Shown piece by piece: positions 30,979 to 40,795 of a stretch of 64,000 bases of DNA. The first letter of the stretch is position 1, and each line of letters opens with the position of its first letter. Below the pieces are notes generated by a model. That model was not told the origin of the DNA and searched no databases. It saw only the letters and a program-made list of their open reading frames with translations. The DNA is from Gemmatimonadota bacterium. Its GTDB lineage: Bacteria > Gemmatimonadota > Gemmatimonadetes > Gemmatimonadales > Gemmatimonadaceae. The stretch covers positions 1 to 64,000 of the forward strand of contig JACQBG010000044.1 in assembly GCA_016194585.1 (NCBI GenBank), given 5' to 3'. Position numbers and translations under genes: made by a program.

Positions 30979-32024
30979 TGGGCGTGCGTCCGATCGCCCG
31001 CCGGGTCGCGCCGGGGGTGGTGCTGGGGGCGTTCGCCGCGCTCGGCGTCGCCGCGCCGCTCGCCGCGCAGGCCCGGGTGCGGATCATCCAGCGCGACAGC
31101 GCGAAGGCCGATTCGACGGCGATGAAGATCACGATCGACATGGGCGAGATCATGCGCATGACGTCGGAGTTGATGACGTCGAAGGCGATGGAGGAGCGCA
31201 TCGGCATGGCGCTGCGGGGAGCGAACGATCCGGCGCGCGAGCGCGAGCTCTCGTCGCAGCTCGAGGAGATCGCCAAGCGTCGGGCCGGCCTCATCACGCG
31301 GCTGCAGCTGCAGTGCTCGCGCACGGACGACATGCCGGACGGCTACCTCGGCCTGACGTACGAACTGCCGTCGCGCGTCGTGTCGTCGGTCGAGCCCGGC
31401 TCGCCGGCGGCGAAGGCCGGCCTTCGGCGCGGCGACGAGGTGGTGATGATCAACAGCTATGAGGCGCAGGATGCGCCGCTGGCGATGTTGCTGAAGCCGG
31501 GCGCGAAGGTGACGCTCAAGCTGCGGCGCGACGGCGCGCAGAAGGAGTTGCCGATCGTCGTCGGCCGGCGTCCCGACGGGTTCGGCGCGACGGCGTGCAC
31601 CGGGATCGACGACCTCACGGACGGTCCGCCCGTGGTCGCGTTCTTCAAGCGGCCGCGCGGCACGTTCATCACGCCCGAGGCGCCATCGGCGCCCACGGCA
31701 CCGCCGCCGCCGAACTTCGTGTTCTCGTACAGCACGACGCCGGGGATGAGCGCCGTGGCGGGGGCGAGTCTCACGCCGGTGGACGACGACTGGCGCGAGA
31801 CACTCGGGGTGGAGAAGGGGCTGGTGGTGATCTCCGTGGCGAGCGGATCGCCGGCCGCGGAGAGCGGGCTGCGCAAGGGCGACGTGATCGTGCAGGCGGA
31901 CGACGCGCCGGTGGTGGCGGTGCGGTCGTTGCAGCGCGCGCTGAACGATTCGGATTCGCGCACCGTGAAGCTGCAGGTGATCCGGCGCGGGAAGCCGCAG
32001 TTGCTGACGTTGCGCTGGCGGTGA
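30978..32024 (+). CDS. Exported double-PDZ protein of the sigma operon
   Basis: 348-residue exported protein with a Sec signal (cleavage near AAQA, residue ~31), a helical stretch at 50-112, PDZ1 at about 121-198 (YLGLTYELPSRV... PGSPAAKAGLRRGDEV) and PDZ2 at about 262-347 (GSPAAESGLRKGDVIVQADD). There is no protease domain, unlike DegP or RseP. As third gene in the sigma/anti-sigma operon it may bind misfolded C-termini and modulate anti-sigma signalling; that is inference from context. ATG 30978 shares one base with the anti-sigma stop. Confidence 0.87.
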   Translation: MGVRPIARRVAPGVVLGAFAALGVAAPLAAQARVRIIQRDSAKADSTAMKITIDMGEIMRMTSELMTSKAMEERIGMALRGANDPARERELSSQLEEIAKRRAGLITRLQLQCSRTDDMPDGYLGLTYELPSRVVSSVEPGSPAAKAGLRRGDEVVMINSYEAQDAPLAMLLKPGAKVTLKLRRDGAQKELPIVVGRRPDGFGATACTGIDDLTDGPPVVAFFKRPRGTFITPEAPSAPTAPPPPNFVFSYSTTPGMSAVAGASLTPVDDDWRETLGVEKGLVVISVASGSPAAESGLRKGDVIVQADDAPVVAVRSLQRALNDSDSRTVKLQVIRRGKPQLLTLRWR

Positions 32025-32039
32025 TCGCCCTCGCAGTCG

Positions 32040-32843
32040 CTACGGACTGACCGGGGCGGCGCCCGTCGCCTTCACGCTGCCCGGCGGCAGGTGGTAGAGG
32101 AGCGAAGCGGTGCCGAGGTCGGCGGCGGTGAGCGACGTGGCGTGCACCCGGGGCGCCATCACGTCGTCGGCGTTGTGGCTGTGGTCGAGCCCGATCACGT
32201 GCCCCGCCTCGTGCATCGTGATGGTGCGCACGGCGAGCGCGTCGAACTTCTCGCCGCTCGACCGATGGAGCGCGATCTGCACGTCGGCGTCGACGAGCCA
32301 CCAGTTCTGGTCGCGCGACCAGAACGTCTTGCCGGCGGCGCCGTCGTCGAAGTGGTCGATCCAGCGGAGGCGCACCTCGGCGACCGTGGAGTCGTCGACG
32401 AAGAGGAAGCGCATCGGCACGCCCGCGCCGGCCCAGACGTAGAACGCGTCGCGGGCGCGGTCGCGGAACTCGGGGAAGAAGTCCTTCACGGTGGTGCGCG
32501 GCTGGATCCACACGCGGATCGGGTCGTCGCGGCGGTCCACCCAGCGGGCGACGTGCCCGCCACGTGCCGCGAGGATGTCGTCGATGTACGTCGTCGGCTC
32601 GGCGGCGGTGATGCGGCGCGCGATGTCGGCGTAGTCCTTGGGCCCCGGGGGCGGCAGCGTCGAACGCCGCACGCGCGAGCCGCCGTCGGCGTTCTCCGAG
32701 GCGGCGGCCGCGGAGTCGAGGAAGGCCGAGTCGGCGGCCGCCTGCGCGCTCGTGCGTCGCGGCGCCCGCGCGGCCTGCGTGACGATGAACGCCGCGAGCG
32801 CGACGACGATGGCGAGCAGCCAGACCTCGGCGCGGACCCTCAC
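32040..32843 (-). CDS. Matrixin-like metalloprotease
   Basis: Zinc metzincin-type protease of 267 residues, anchored or exported by one N-terminal hydrophobic segment (VWLLAIVVALAAFIV). The zinc motif HExxHxxGxxH is complete as HEAGHVIGLDH, followed by a Met-turn in DDVMAPRV. A linker rich in Ala and Ser (residues ~28-60) precedes the catalytic domain. No propeptide cysteine switch is visible. The start GTG 32843 overlaps the stop of the upstream hydrolase as GTGA, so both are translated from one mRNA. The stop is 15 bases from the convergent PDZ gene. Confidence 0.85.
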   Translation of the reverse strand: MRVRAEVWLLAIVVALAAFIVTQAARAPRRTSAQAAADSAFLDSAAAASENADGGSRVRRSTLPPPGPKDYADIARRITAAEPTTYIDDILAARGGHVARWVDRRDDPIRVWIQPRTTVKDFFPEFRDRARDAFYVWAGAGVPMRFLFVDDSTVAEVRLRWIDHFDDGAAGKTFWSRDQNWWLVDADVQIALHRSSGEKFDALAVRTITMHEAGHVIGLDHSHNADDVMAPRVHATSLTAADLGTASLLYHLPPGSVKATGAAPVSP

Positions 32844-33760
32844 GCGCCCTGGTCCCGCGCGTCGAGGAACTCGCCCACGACGCCGAAGAAGGCGGCCGGC
32901 TGCTCCCAGAACGGCATGTGCCCCGCGCCGTCGATGAGGCGCACCGTGGCGCGCGGGATGACCGACGCCGTCTGCTCGGCGAGGCGCGCCGGCAGCACGT
33001 CCTGCGCGCCGTGCACGACGAGCGTCGTCGCCGCGATGCGCCCGGCCTCGCTGCGCCAATCGTATCCTTCGCGCCGCAGCCGTGCCGCGACGGCGGCCCC
33101 GGTGGCGCTCGCCTGCGAGGGGGGCGCGAAGCCGCGGCCGAACTCGCGGTCGAGGAAGTATGCCGGATAGATCGCGCGGCTGTACTCGGCGTGGAGCGTC
33201 GATTCGGGACTGTGGAGCGCGCGCGGGTCGAGCGCGGCGAGCGCCTCGAGTTCCGCGCCGTCGAGGCGGGCAAGGGCGTCGCCGTGGAGCGCGTCCACCC
33301 AGTCGCTCGTCACTCCGACGGCGTTCACGAGCACGAGACGGCGCACGCCGGAGAGGTCGCGGGCGGCGGCGAGCATGGCGATGCCTCCGCCCCACGAATG
33401 GCCGAGCATGTCCCAGCGGGAGACGCCGAGCGCTTCGCGCAGGGCCGGGATGTCGCCCGCGTCGAACTCGATGCGCGACGCGTGCACGGCCGGCGGCGCC
33501 TGGGTCGCGCCGCGGCCGCGCTGGTCGTAGAGGATGACCTGCCGCGAGGCGGCGAGGGGGGCGAGCGACGGCCAGAGCAGGGCGTGGCTGTAGAGCATGC
33601 CGCCGTTCACGCACAGGAGCGGGAGCGTGCCGGGCACCTCGGGAGAGGTGAACACGGCGAAATCGAGGCCACGCGCCCTCACCGTGTGGCGGGTGAGACG
33701 CGGCGTGCGCGGCTGGAGCTTCTTGAAGGCGGTATAGCGCTCGCGGGTGGCGTTGGTCAC
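32840..33760 (-). CDS. Alpha/beta hydrolase (proline-iminopeptidase-like)
   Basis: Alpha/beta-fold hydrolase of about 306 residues. The oxyanion region is VNGGMLYSHALLWPS, the nucleophile elbow is GHSWGG, the acid is in HGAQDVLPARL and the base in GAGHMPFWEQP, so the triad is complete. The DQRGRGATQ segment is typical of the proline iminopeptidase/epoxide hydrolase group. No signal peptide. GTG 33760 is preferred to TTG 33775 because a CATATT box lies six bases before it. It is coupled to the matrixin-like protease downstream; the functional link is unknown. Confidence 0.82.
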   Translation of the reverse strand: MTNATRERYTAFKKLQPRTPRLTRHTVRARGLDFAVFTSPEVPGTLPLLCVNGGMLYSHALLWPSLAPLAASRQVILYDQRGRGATQAPPAVHASRIEFDAGDIPALREALGVSRWDMLGHSWGGGIAMLAAARDLSGVRRLVLVNAVGVTSDWVDALHGDALARLDGAELEALAALDPRALHSPESTLHAEYSRAIYPAYFLDREFGRGFAPPSQASATGAAVAARLRREGYDWRSEAGRIAATTLVVHGAQDVLPARLAEQTASVIPRATVRLIDGAGHMPFWEQPAAFFGVVGEFLDARDQGA

Positions 33761-33894
33761 GGAGGGAATATGCAAAGCCGGCGGTGGATCGCGCGCGTTC
33801 CGGGGCGGGTCATCGTGACCGGTGCCTCGCGCCGCGGCCGATACATATTTCGAGGAGTGACCGCCCTTCCGCCACCTCGAACCGGACCTTCGCG

Positions 33895-35497
<1,603 letters not shown>

Positions 35498-35570
35498 GCG
35501 CCGCGTACCGGTGCGGCGACGTCGCCGTTCCGCGCGCCGATGCGACGCGCGTTATGCTCGTTTCGCCGGG

Positions 35571-36515
35571 TCAGCCAGCCGTGCCGCCGTTCGCGAGCAC
35601 GACGCTCGCATTTCGTTTGAGTCCGGGGAGCTTCGCGCGCTTCATGGGCGAGCCCTTGAACGCGGCGCGGTAGGCGTCGTCGTCCAGCGCCAATAGGTCG
35701 CGCGCGAGCGTGGGCGCATCCTTGTGCGCCACGAAGGCGCGCGACGCGAACGCCGGCTCGGCGAGGTCACGGGCGAAGCTGACGTTCCACGGGCAGACGT
35801 CCTGGCAGATGTCGCAGCCGTAGATCGCGTCGCCGACGAGCGGGCGCATCGCTGCGGGGATCTCGGAGCGATGCTCGATGGTGAGATACGAGATGCAGCG
35901 ATTCGCGTCGAGCACGTGTGGCGCGACGAACGCGCCGGTGGGGCAGGCCTCGAGACAGCGCGTGCACGTGCCGCAGCGATCGGCGTCGAAGGGCGCGTCG
36001 GGCGCGAGCGCGGCGTCGGTGAAGAGCGCGCCGAGGAAGAAGAACGAGCCGCGCTCCGGGTTGATGAGCATCGTGTTCTTCCCGAACCACCCGAGTCCCG
36101 CCTTGCGGGCGAGATCGCGCTCGAGCACGGGCCCCGTGTCGACGTAGGCGCGCGAGCGCGCGCCGATCTCGTCGGCGAGCCACGTGCCGACGGCGTCGAG
36201 ACGGTCCCACATCAGGCGGTGGTAGTCGGCGCCGCGGGCGTAGCGGGCGACGGGGCCTGGCGGCTGCTTGCCGCCGTAGTCGAGGGCGACGACGAGGGCG
36301 CTGCGCATCCCCGGCTCGGGACGCGTCGTGTCGGCGCGCAGGTCGGCGTGCTTGGCGAGCCACGTCATCTCGCCGGCGTGACCGGCGGCGAGCCACGCGT
36401 CGAACGCGCTCGCGGTGCCCACCGGGCCGAGCGTGGCGATGCCGGCGAGGTCGAAGCCGAGTCCGTAGGCCTGCGCCTTGAGGCGTTGCTCGAGCGGCGC
36501 GGCGCCGGTGGTCAC
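35571..36515 (-). CDS. queG: Epoxyqueuosine reductase QueG
   Basis: Cobalamin- and Fe-S-dependent enzyme making queuosine in tRNA from epoxyqueuosine. The 314-residue protein has both [4Fe-4S] clusters (CGTCTRCLEACPTG and CDICQDVCPWN), the family YVDTGPVLERDLARKAGLGWFGKNT and SFFFLGALFTD. It is shorter than E. coli QueG (about 380) and lacks the C-terminal HEAT-like part, as in many bacteria. The start is GTG 36515, overlapping the upstream small gene as GTGA. A longer frame to 38048 exists but runs antisense through the acyltransferase gene and is rejected. Confidence 0.94.
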   Translation of the reverse strand: MTTGAAPLEQRLKAQAYGLGFDLAGIATLGPVGTASAFDAWLAAGHAGEMTWLAKHADLRADTTRPEPGMRSALVVALDYGGKQPPGPVARYARGADYHRLMWDRLDAVGTWLADEIGARSRAYVDTGPVLERDLARKAGLGWFGKNTMLINPERGSFFFLGALFTDAALAPDAPFDADRCGTCTRCLEACPTGAFVAPHVLDANRCISYLTIEHRSEIPAAMRPLVGDAIYGCDICQDVCPWNVSFARDLAEPAFASRAFVAHKDAPTLARDLLALDDDAYRAAFKGSPMKRAKLPGLKRNASVVLANGGTAG

Positions 36516-36760
36516 GTCGTGTGCCGCACCCAGCGTGCGTAGCGGACGATGTCGTCGGCCGGCGGCACGGCGTGGTGGTCGCCGTACGCCGTGTGCATGC
36601 GCCACTGCACGTAGTCCGCGGCGGGGAGCGGGAGGAACGGGAAGCGGCGGTACCAGCGGCGCGAGCGGAAGCGCCACGCGACGCGGAGCAGGTCGACGGC
36701 GAGGCTCGGGCTGGCGACGCAGCGCAGCGTGAGCGTGAGGATGAGGCGGAGCCACGGCAC
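36512..36760 (-). CDS. Small basic protein coupled to queG
   Basis: Unrecognised 82-residue protein. It begins with a hydrophobic/amphipathic stretch (PWLRLILTLTLRCVAS), is rich in Arg and Trp (WRFRSRRWYRRFPFLPLP), and ends with a segment YVQWRMHTAYGDHHAVPPAD containing a His-rich turn. The stop overlaps the queG start as GTGA. GTG 36760 is chosen because TACCTT lies exactly six bases upstream, the leaderless pattern seen elsewhere; ATG 36805 would lengthen it by 15 residues. It may be membrane-peripheral. No function is assigned. Confidence 0.6.
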   Translation of the reverse strand: MPWLRLILTLTLRCVASPSLAVDLLRVAWRFRSRRWYRRFPFLPLPAADYVQWRMHTAYGDHHAVPPADDIVRYARWVRHTT

Positions 36761-36766
36761 GGTCGG

Positions 36767-36772
36767 AAGGTA
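36767..36772 (-). promoter_or_regulatory. -10-like TACCTT, six bases before GTG
   Basis: Minus-strand TACCTT-N6-GTG for the small gene ahead of queG. Matches the TANNNT pattern of other genes in the window; the region is divergent toward the acyltransferase gene. Confidence 0.4.
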
Positions 36773-36815
36773 ACCACTCGCGGCTCGCGCCCCCAGCAGC
36801 GACATTCCGCCCGCC

Positions 36816-38138
36816 ATGTGGCTCCATCCCCTGATGCCGGTGCTGAGCCGGCTCGTGACGCATTCCTACTACCGGCTCTCCGTCGGCGGCGCGAAGGTGC
36901 CGGCGACGGGGCCGGTGCTCGTCGTCGCGAACCACACGAACTCGCTGATGGATCCGGCGCTCATCGTGGTCGCCGGGGGGCGGACGCTGCGGTTCATGGC
37001 CAAGGCGCCGCTCTTCACGTATCCGGGGATCGGCTGGCTCGTGCGCGCGGTGGGGTCGGTGCCGGTGTATCGCCGGCAGGACAACCCACGCGGTGTGCGG
37101 CAGAACTTCGACGTCTTCGAGGACGTGCACGAGGCGCTCGCGCAGGGCTACGCGCTCGGGATCTTCCCGGAGGGGACGAGCCACAGCGCCTCGGGGCTGC
37201 AGCCGCTCAAGACGGGGGCGGCGCGCATCGCGCTGGGCGCCGCGCAGCGCATCGGACACGCCTTCCCGATCGTGCCCGTCGGACTCGTCTTCCGTGACCG
37301 GCGCACGTTCCGGAGTTCGGCGCGCGTGATCGTCGGCGAGGCGCCGGTGTGGGACGACCTCGCCGCGCGCGGCGCCGACGACAAGGACGCGGTGCGCGAG
37401 CTCACGCGGCGCATCGAGACGTCGATGCGCGCCGTGACGGTGAACCTGCAGGACTGGAGCGACGAGCAGCTCGTGCACTGCGCGGCTCGCGTGTGGCACG
37501 CCGAGTTCGGCGGCGGGGACGACCTCGGGTCCGACGTCGAGCGCGTGCGCCTCACCACCGAGGCGCTCGCGCGGCTGCGCGCGGGGGACGATCACGAGTG
37601 GCGCCACGTCGCGCGCGCGCTGCGCGGTCACGACCGCCTGCTCGCGCGGCTCGGCCTCACGCCGGAGACGCTCCACCTGCAGGTCACGCGGGAAGCGGCG
37701 CTGCTCTGGCTGCTGCGCCGCATCCCGCTCCTGCTGCTGCTTCCGTTCGCGCTCGCGGGACTGGTGCTCTTCTGGATCCCGCGTGAGCTCACGGGACACC
37801 TCGGCGCGCTGGCGGCGAAGAAGGAGGGGGAGGATTCCGTCCCGACGTTCCGCGTGTTCTACGGCGCGGTGATCTTCCTGGTCTGGTTCCTCTTCCTCGC
37901 GATGGGCGCCTCGACGGTGGCGGGTCCGCTCGTCGGGATCGCGACCTTCCTCGCGCTCCCGGCAGTGGGCTTCGCGGCGCTCACGGTGAGCGAGTGGCGC
38001 CGTCTCTCGTGGCACGAGATCCGGCGCTTCTGGACGTTGCGCTTCCACCGCGACCGCGTGGCCGAGTTGCGCGACCGTCAGCGTGCGCTGGCGTGGGACC
38101 TGCGAGCGCTGTTCGAGGCGGCGAGCAATGGGTCGTGA
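36816..38138 (+). CDS. 1-acylglycerol-3-phosphate acyltransferase-like protein
   Basis: PlsC-family acyltransferase of 440 residues, longer than plain PlsC (about 240). Motif I is NHTNSLMD, motif III FPEGTSHS, with LRFMAKAPLF between. The C-terminal half holds two to three membrane helices (LLLLLPFALAGLVLFWI and FYGAVIFLVWFLFLAMGAS, then VGIATFLALPAVGFAAL). The layout resembles membrane-bound acyltransferases of phospholipid synthesis. Substrate specificity cannot be told. ATG 36816 is close to the divergent small gene. The stop codon lies within the left arm of a snap-back repeat. Confidence 0.87.
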   Translation: MWLHPLMPVLSRLVTHSYYRLSVGGAKVPATGPVLVVANHTNSLMDPALIVVAGGRTLRFMAKAPLFTYPGIGWLVRAVGSVPVYRRQDNPRGVRQNFDVFEDVHEALAQGYALGIFPEGTSHSASGLQPLKTGAARIALGAAQRIGHAFPIVPVGLVFRDRRTFRSSARVIVGEAPVWDDLAARGADDKDAVRELTRRIETSMRAVTVNLQDWSDEQLVHCAARVWHAEFGGGDDLGSDVERVRLTTEALARLRAGDDHEWRHVARALRGHDRLLARLGLTPETLHLQVTREAALLWLLRRIPLLLLLPFALAGLVLFWIPRELTGHLGALAAKKEGEDSVPTFRVFYGAVIFLVWFLFLAMGASTVAGPLVGIATFLALPAVGFAALTVSEWRRLSWHEIRRFWTLRFHRDRVAELRDRQRALAWDLRALFEAASNGS

Positions 38139-38316
38139 GTGGGAGGAACTGACTTGCCACGGATTTCACGGAGAACGGCCGGATAACGCACGGATACAAC
38201 AAGAAAATGGGGAACGACAGCGTCGGATCCGGGCTGTCGTTCCCCATCATGTCTTTTGATCCGAGCTGATCCGGCAGTCCTCCGTGAAATCCGTGGCAGG
38301 CCGTTTCCTCCCACTC
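38137..38316. repeat. Nested snap-back element with CACGGATTT arms
   Basis: Outer arms of 37 bp at 38137-38173 and 38280-38316 match at 33 positions; they contain CCACGGATTTCACGGAG and GAGTGGGAGGAA. The inner stem, 38207-38221 and 38233-38247, is a perfect 15 bp pair with the core GGGGAACGACAGC and an 11-base loop. The core is the same as at 12.0 and 19.1 kb while the outer arms are of the type found in the suf operon gap. It spans the gap between convergent stops at 38138 and 38318. Confidence 0.93.
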
Positions 38317-38317
38317 C

Positions 38318-39742
38318 TCACACGAAACTGACCCCGTCGAGCCCCTCGGGGATGGGGCGGCCGAGCGCGGCGAGGGCGCTGGGCATCACGTCGACGGTGC
38401 GGCGCGGGGCGCGGGCCGGCACCTTGCCGAGCACGAGCGGCACGAGCATGTGCTCGCGGTGCAGCGCGCCGTGGCTCGAGACGTGCGGGATCGGCTCCCA
38501 CCGCGCGCGGAAGTCGTAGTCGCGCGCCGCGCTGAGGATGATGTCGCCGGCGCGCGGACTCGTCGCCAGACTGAGCGCCTGCACGAGCGCGTCGGGGTAC
38601 TCGGAGCGGATGGTGGCGTCCCACGCGTCGTCCATCGAGAGGCCGTCGAGCGGACCGAGGCCGAGCGGGTCGCCGCTCTCGGGGCGGTAGGCCCAGCGGC
38701 CGCGCTCGCGCAGGATGCGTGCGCCGCCGCGCTTGCGGGCGCGCACCTCGCAGGCATGCTCGCCGAGCGGGAGGATGAGCAGGTCGACGCTCGGACGCTC
38801 GAGGAGGCGGTCGGCGAGCCACTGCCACTTCGGCGAGAGCGCCGGCCAGGGACGGCGTTCCCGCGTGGCGATGTCGAGGTACACGTGCGCCATCGCGTTG
38901 CCGCTCACCATCACCGCGGCGCGGTGGGCGAAGCCGGCCACGAACGGGTGCGCTCGCGTGCGCACCCCCCATCCGCGGAGCAGCATCGCCAGGTCGTCGT
39001 GATGCGCGACGGGGGAATGCCCGTGGTCGCTCACGATCCACAGGTGGGTGTTGGGCCACGAGCCGTCGCGCTCGGCGTCGTCGCGGACGCGCGCCACGAG
39101 CCGGTCGACCACCTGCATGGCGCCGAGCGACGCGGGGGAGGGCTGCCCCGAGGCGTGGGAGGTCTTGTCGATGCCGGTGAGCGCGCAGAAGGCGAAGACC
39201 GGCCGTTCGCGCGCGAGACGCGTGGCGAACTCGTCGGCGATGCGCTCGTCGATCTTGAGCCACCCTTGCACGTCGCCGCGGAAATGGGTCCACGCGGCGC
39301 GCAGGGCGAAGGGAAGCGACCCGCCGAGGCGGTGCGTGGCAGGGAGTCCGCGCGTGATCACGCTGAGGGCGCCCAGCGACGACGAGGCGAGCTCGAACAT
39401 CGTGGGCGCGCCGCGTTCGAGGTCGCCGTCGACGCGGGCCATCTCGTGGCCGACGTAACTGCGCGAGAAATGGGGCGCCGAGGTGGCCGTGCGGGCGCGG
39501 TCGAACCAGCGGATGCCGGGGATGCCGACGCCGCCCGGGAAGCGCCCCATCAGGAACGGCGTATAGGCCGGTCCGGTGACCGACGGGAAGACGGTGGTGA
39601 CGCGCCGCATCGCGCCGCCGTCGCGCAGGCTCGCGATGGCGGGGAGGTGCCCCGCGGCGACGGCCGAGGCGAGGGTATGGGCACGCGCGCCATCGGCCAC
39701 GATGACGACGACGCGCGGGGCGCGCGGGTCGCGGGAAGTCAC
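38318..39742 (-). CDS. Alkaline phosphatase-superfamily phosphodiesterase
   Basis: 474-residue protein of the nucleotide pyrophosphatase/phosphodiesterase type. Metal-binding motifs of the superfamily are visible: VVIVADGARAH at the N-terminus, the nucleophile region TTVFPSVTGPAYTPFLMG, TGIDKTSHASG, and WIVSDHGHSPV near residue 260; a final His lies in HVSSHG. No signal peptide, so a cytosolic or unusual location is likely. The start is GTG 39742, with TACTTT five bases upstream and no ribosome site. It is divergent from the LOG-family gene over a 21-base gap. Confidence 0.85.
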   Translation of the reverse strand: MTSRDPRAPRVVVIVADGARAHTLASAVAAGHLPAIASLRDGGAMRRVTTVFPSVTGPAYTPFLMGRFPGGVGIPGIRWFDRARTATSAPHFSRSYVGHEMARVDGDLERGAPTMFELASSSLGALSVITRGLPATHRLGGSLPFALRAAWTHFRGDVQGWLKIDERIADEFATRLARERPVFAFCALTGIDKTSHASGQPSPASLGAMQVVDRLVARVRDDAERDGSWPNTHLWIVSDHGHSPVAHHDDLAMLLRGWGVRTRAHPFVAGFAHRAAVMVSGNAMAHVYLDIATRERRPWPALSPKWQWLADRLLERPSVDLLILPLGEHACEVRARKRGGARILRERGRWAYRPESGDPLGLGPLDGLSMDDAWDATIRSEYPDALVQALSLATSPRAGDIILSAARDYDFRARWEPIPHVSSHGALHREHMLVPLVLGKVPARAPRRTVDVMPSALAALGRPIPEGLDGVSFV

Positions 39743-39751
39743 GCGGGAAAG

Positions 39752-39757
39752 TAAACT
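39752..39757 (+). promoter_or_regulatory. -10-like TAAACT, six bases before ATG
   Basis: TAAACT-N6-ATG for the LOG-family gene. It overlaps, on the other strand, TACTTT (39748-39753) five bases before the GTG of the phosphodiesterase, so both divergent genes appear to start transcription inside a 21 bp gap. Confidence 0.45.
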
Positions 39758-39763
39758 GCGTGG

Positions 39764-40795
39764 ATGGCGAGACGACAGCGAAAGGCGCCCACACCGGCGG
39801 CGCCCAAGAAGCCCACCCCGGCCGCGAAAGGGCCGGCCGCGCCGCCGTCGCCGGTCGCGGCGGCGGGGCCGGCGCGCAAGAAGCGCCCGAGCCCCGAGTT
39901 GCTGCACACGGCCGAGCACCAGGCGCTGCTCGGGGTGCAGGAGCGGCACCTTGAGGGGCACGCGATGGCGGGGCGCGAGGTGCTGCCGCGCGAGAGCGGC
40001 AAGTCCGCCGAGCGCACGCGCATCGACGACGCGATCCGCAACGTCGTCGAGACGTACGTGACCGAGGACGAGAAGCTCCTGCAGGGGGCCTGGCACGCCG
40101 ACGATTTCACGCGCACCGACCCGTGGCGCGTGCTGCGCATCCAGGGGGAGTTCATCGAAGGGTTCGACAAGCTCGCGAACGTCGGCAAGGCGGTGACGGT
40201 GTTCGGGTCGGCGCGCACGTCGCCCGACGACCCGCAGTACCAGGCCGCCGAGATGATGGGCGGGCTGCTCGCCGAGCACGGCTTCGCGACGATCACCGGG
40301 GCCGGCCCCGGCATCATGGAAGCGGCGAACAAGGGGGCGAAGCTCGCCGGCGGGCGCTCGATCGGCTGCAACATCGAGTTGCCGTTCGAACAGGGGTCGA
40401 ACCCGTACGTCGATACGCTCGTGAACTTCCGCTACTTCTTCGTGCGGAAGACGATGTTCATCAAGTACAGCGTCGCGTTCGTCATCTTCCCGGGCGGGTT
40501 CGGCACGCTCGACGAGCTGTTCGAGGCGGTGACGCTGATCCAGACGGGGAAGATCTCGCAGTTCCCGGTGGTGCTGTTCGGGCGCGCCTACTGGGCGGGA
40601 CTGATGCGCTGGCTCGGCTCGAAGGTCGCCGGGGAGAAGAAGATCTCGCCCGGGGACCTCGACCTGATGTTCCTCACGGACGATCCGGAAGAGGCGGTGG
40701 AGTTCATCGCCGCCGCGCACGCGGCACAACTGAAGGCGACGCGCAAGACCGAACGGCAGGAGAAGTCGGCGCATAACGAGGCGGAGCGACGGTAA
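39764..40795 (+). CDS. LOG/TIGR00730-family Rossmann protein
   Basis: 343-residue protein with the LOG fold: [14 protein letters not shown], the nucleotide-binding [15 protein letters not shown] and the diagnostic [12 protein letters not shown] with catalytic Glu. Family members release the base from nucleoside monophosphates; older lysine decarboxylase labels are misleading. The first ~50 residues are a Lys/Pro/Ala-rich disordered tail ([16 protein letters not shown]). Its stop shares one base with the start of the deoxyhypusine-synthase-like gene, so the two are coupled. The start ATG 39764 has TAAACT six bases upstream. Confidence 0.87.
   Translation: MARRQRKAPTPAAPKKPTPAAKGPAAPPSPVAAAGPARKKRPSPELLHTAEHQALLGVQERHLEGHAMAGREVLPRESGKSAERTRIDDAIRNVVETYVTEDEKLLQGAWHADDFTRTDPWRVLRIQGEFIEGFDKLANVGKAVTVFGSARTSPDDPQYQAAEMMGGLLAEHGFATITGAGPGIMEAANKGAKLAGGRSIGCNIELPFEQGSNPYVDTLVNFRYFFVRKTMFIKYSVAFVIFPGGFGTLDELFEAVTLIQTGKISQFPVVLFGRAYWAGLMRWLGSKVAGEKKISPGDLDLMFLTDDPEEAVEFIAAAHAAQLKATRKTERQEKSAHNEAERR

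Noticed and set aside
36516-38048. Extension of queG to an 825-residue protein
   Set aside because: The extra part is antisense to the acyltransferase gene and lacks domains; QueG motifs start right after GTG 36515.
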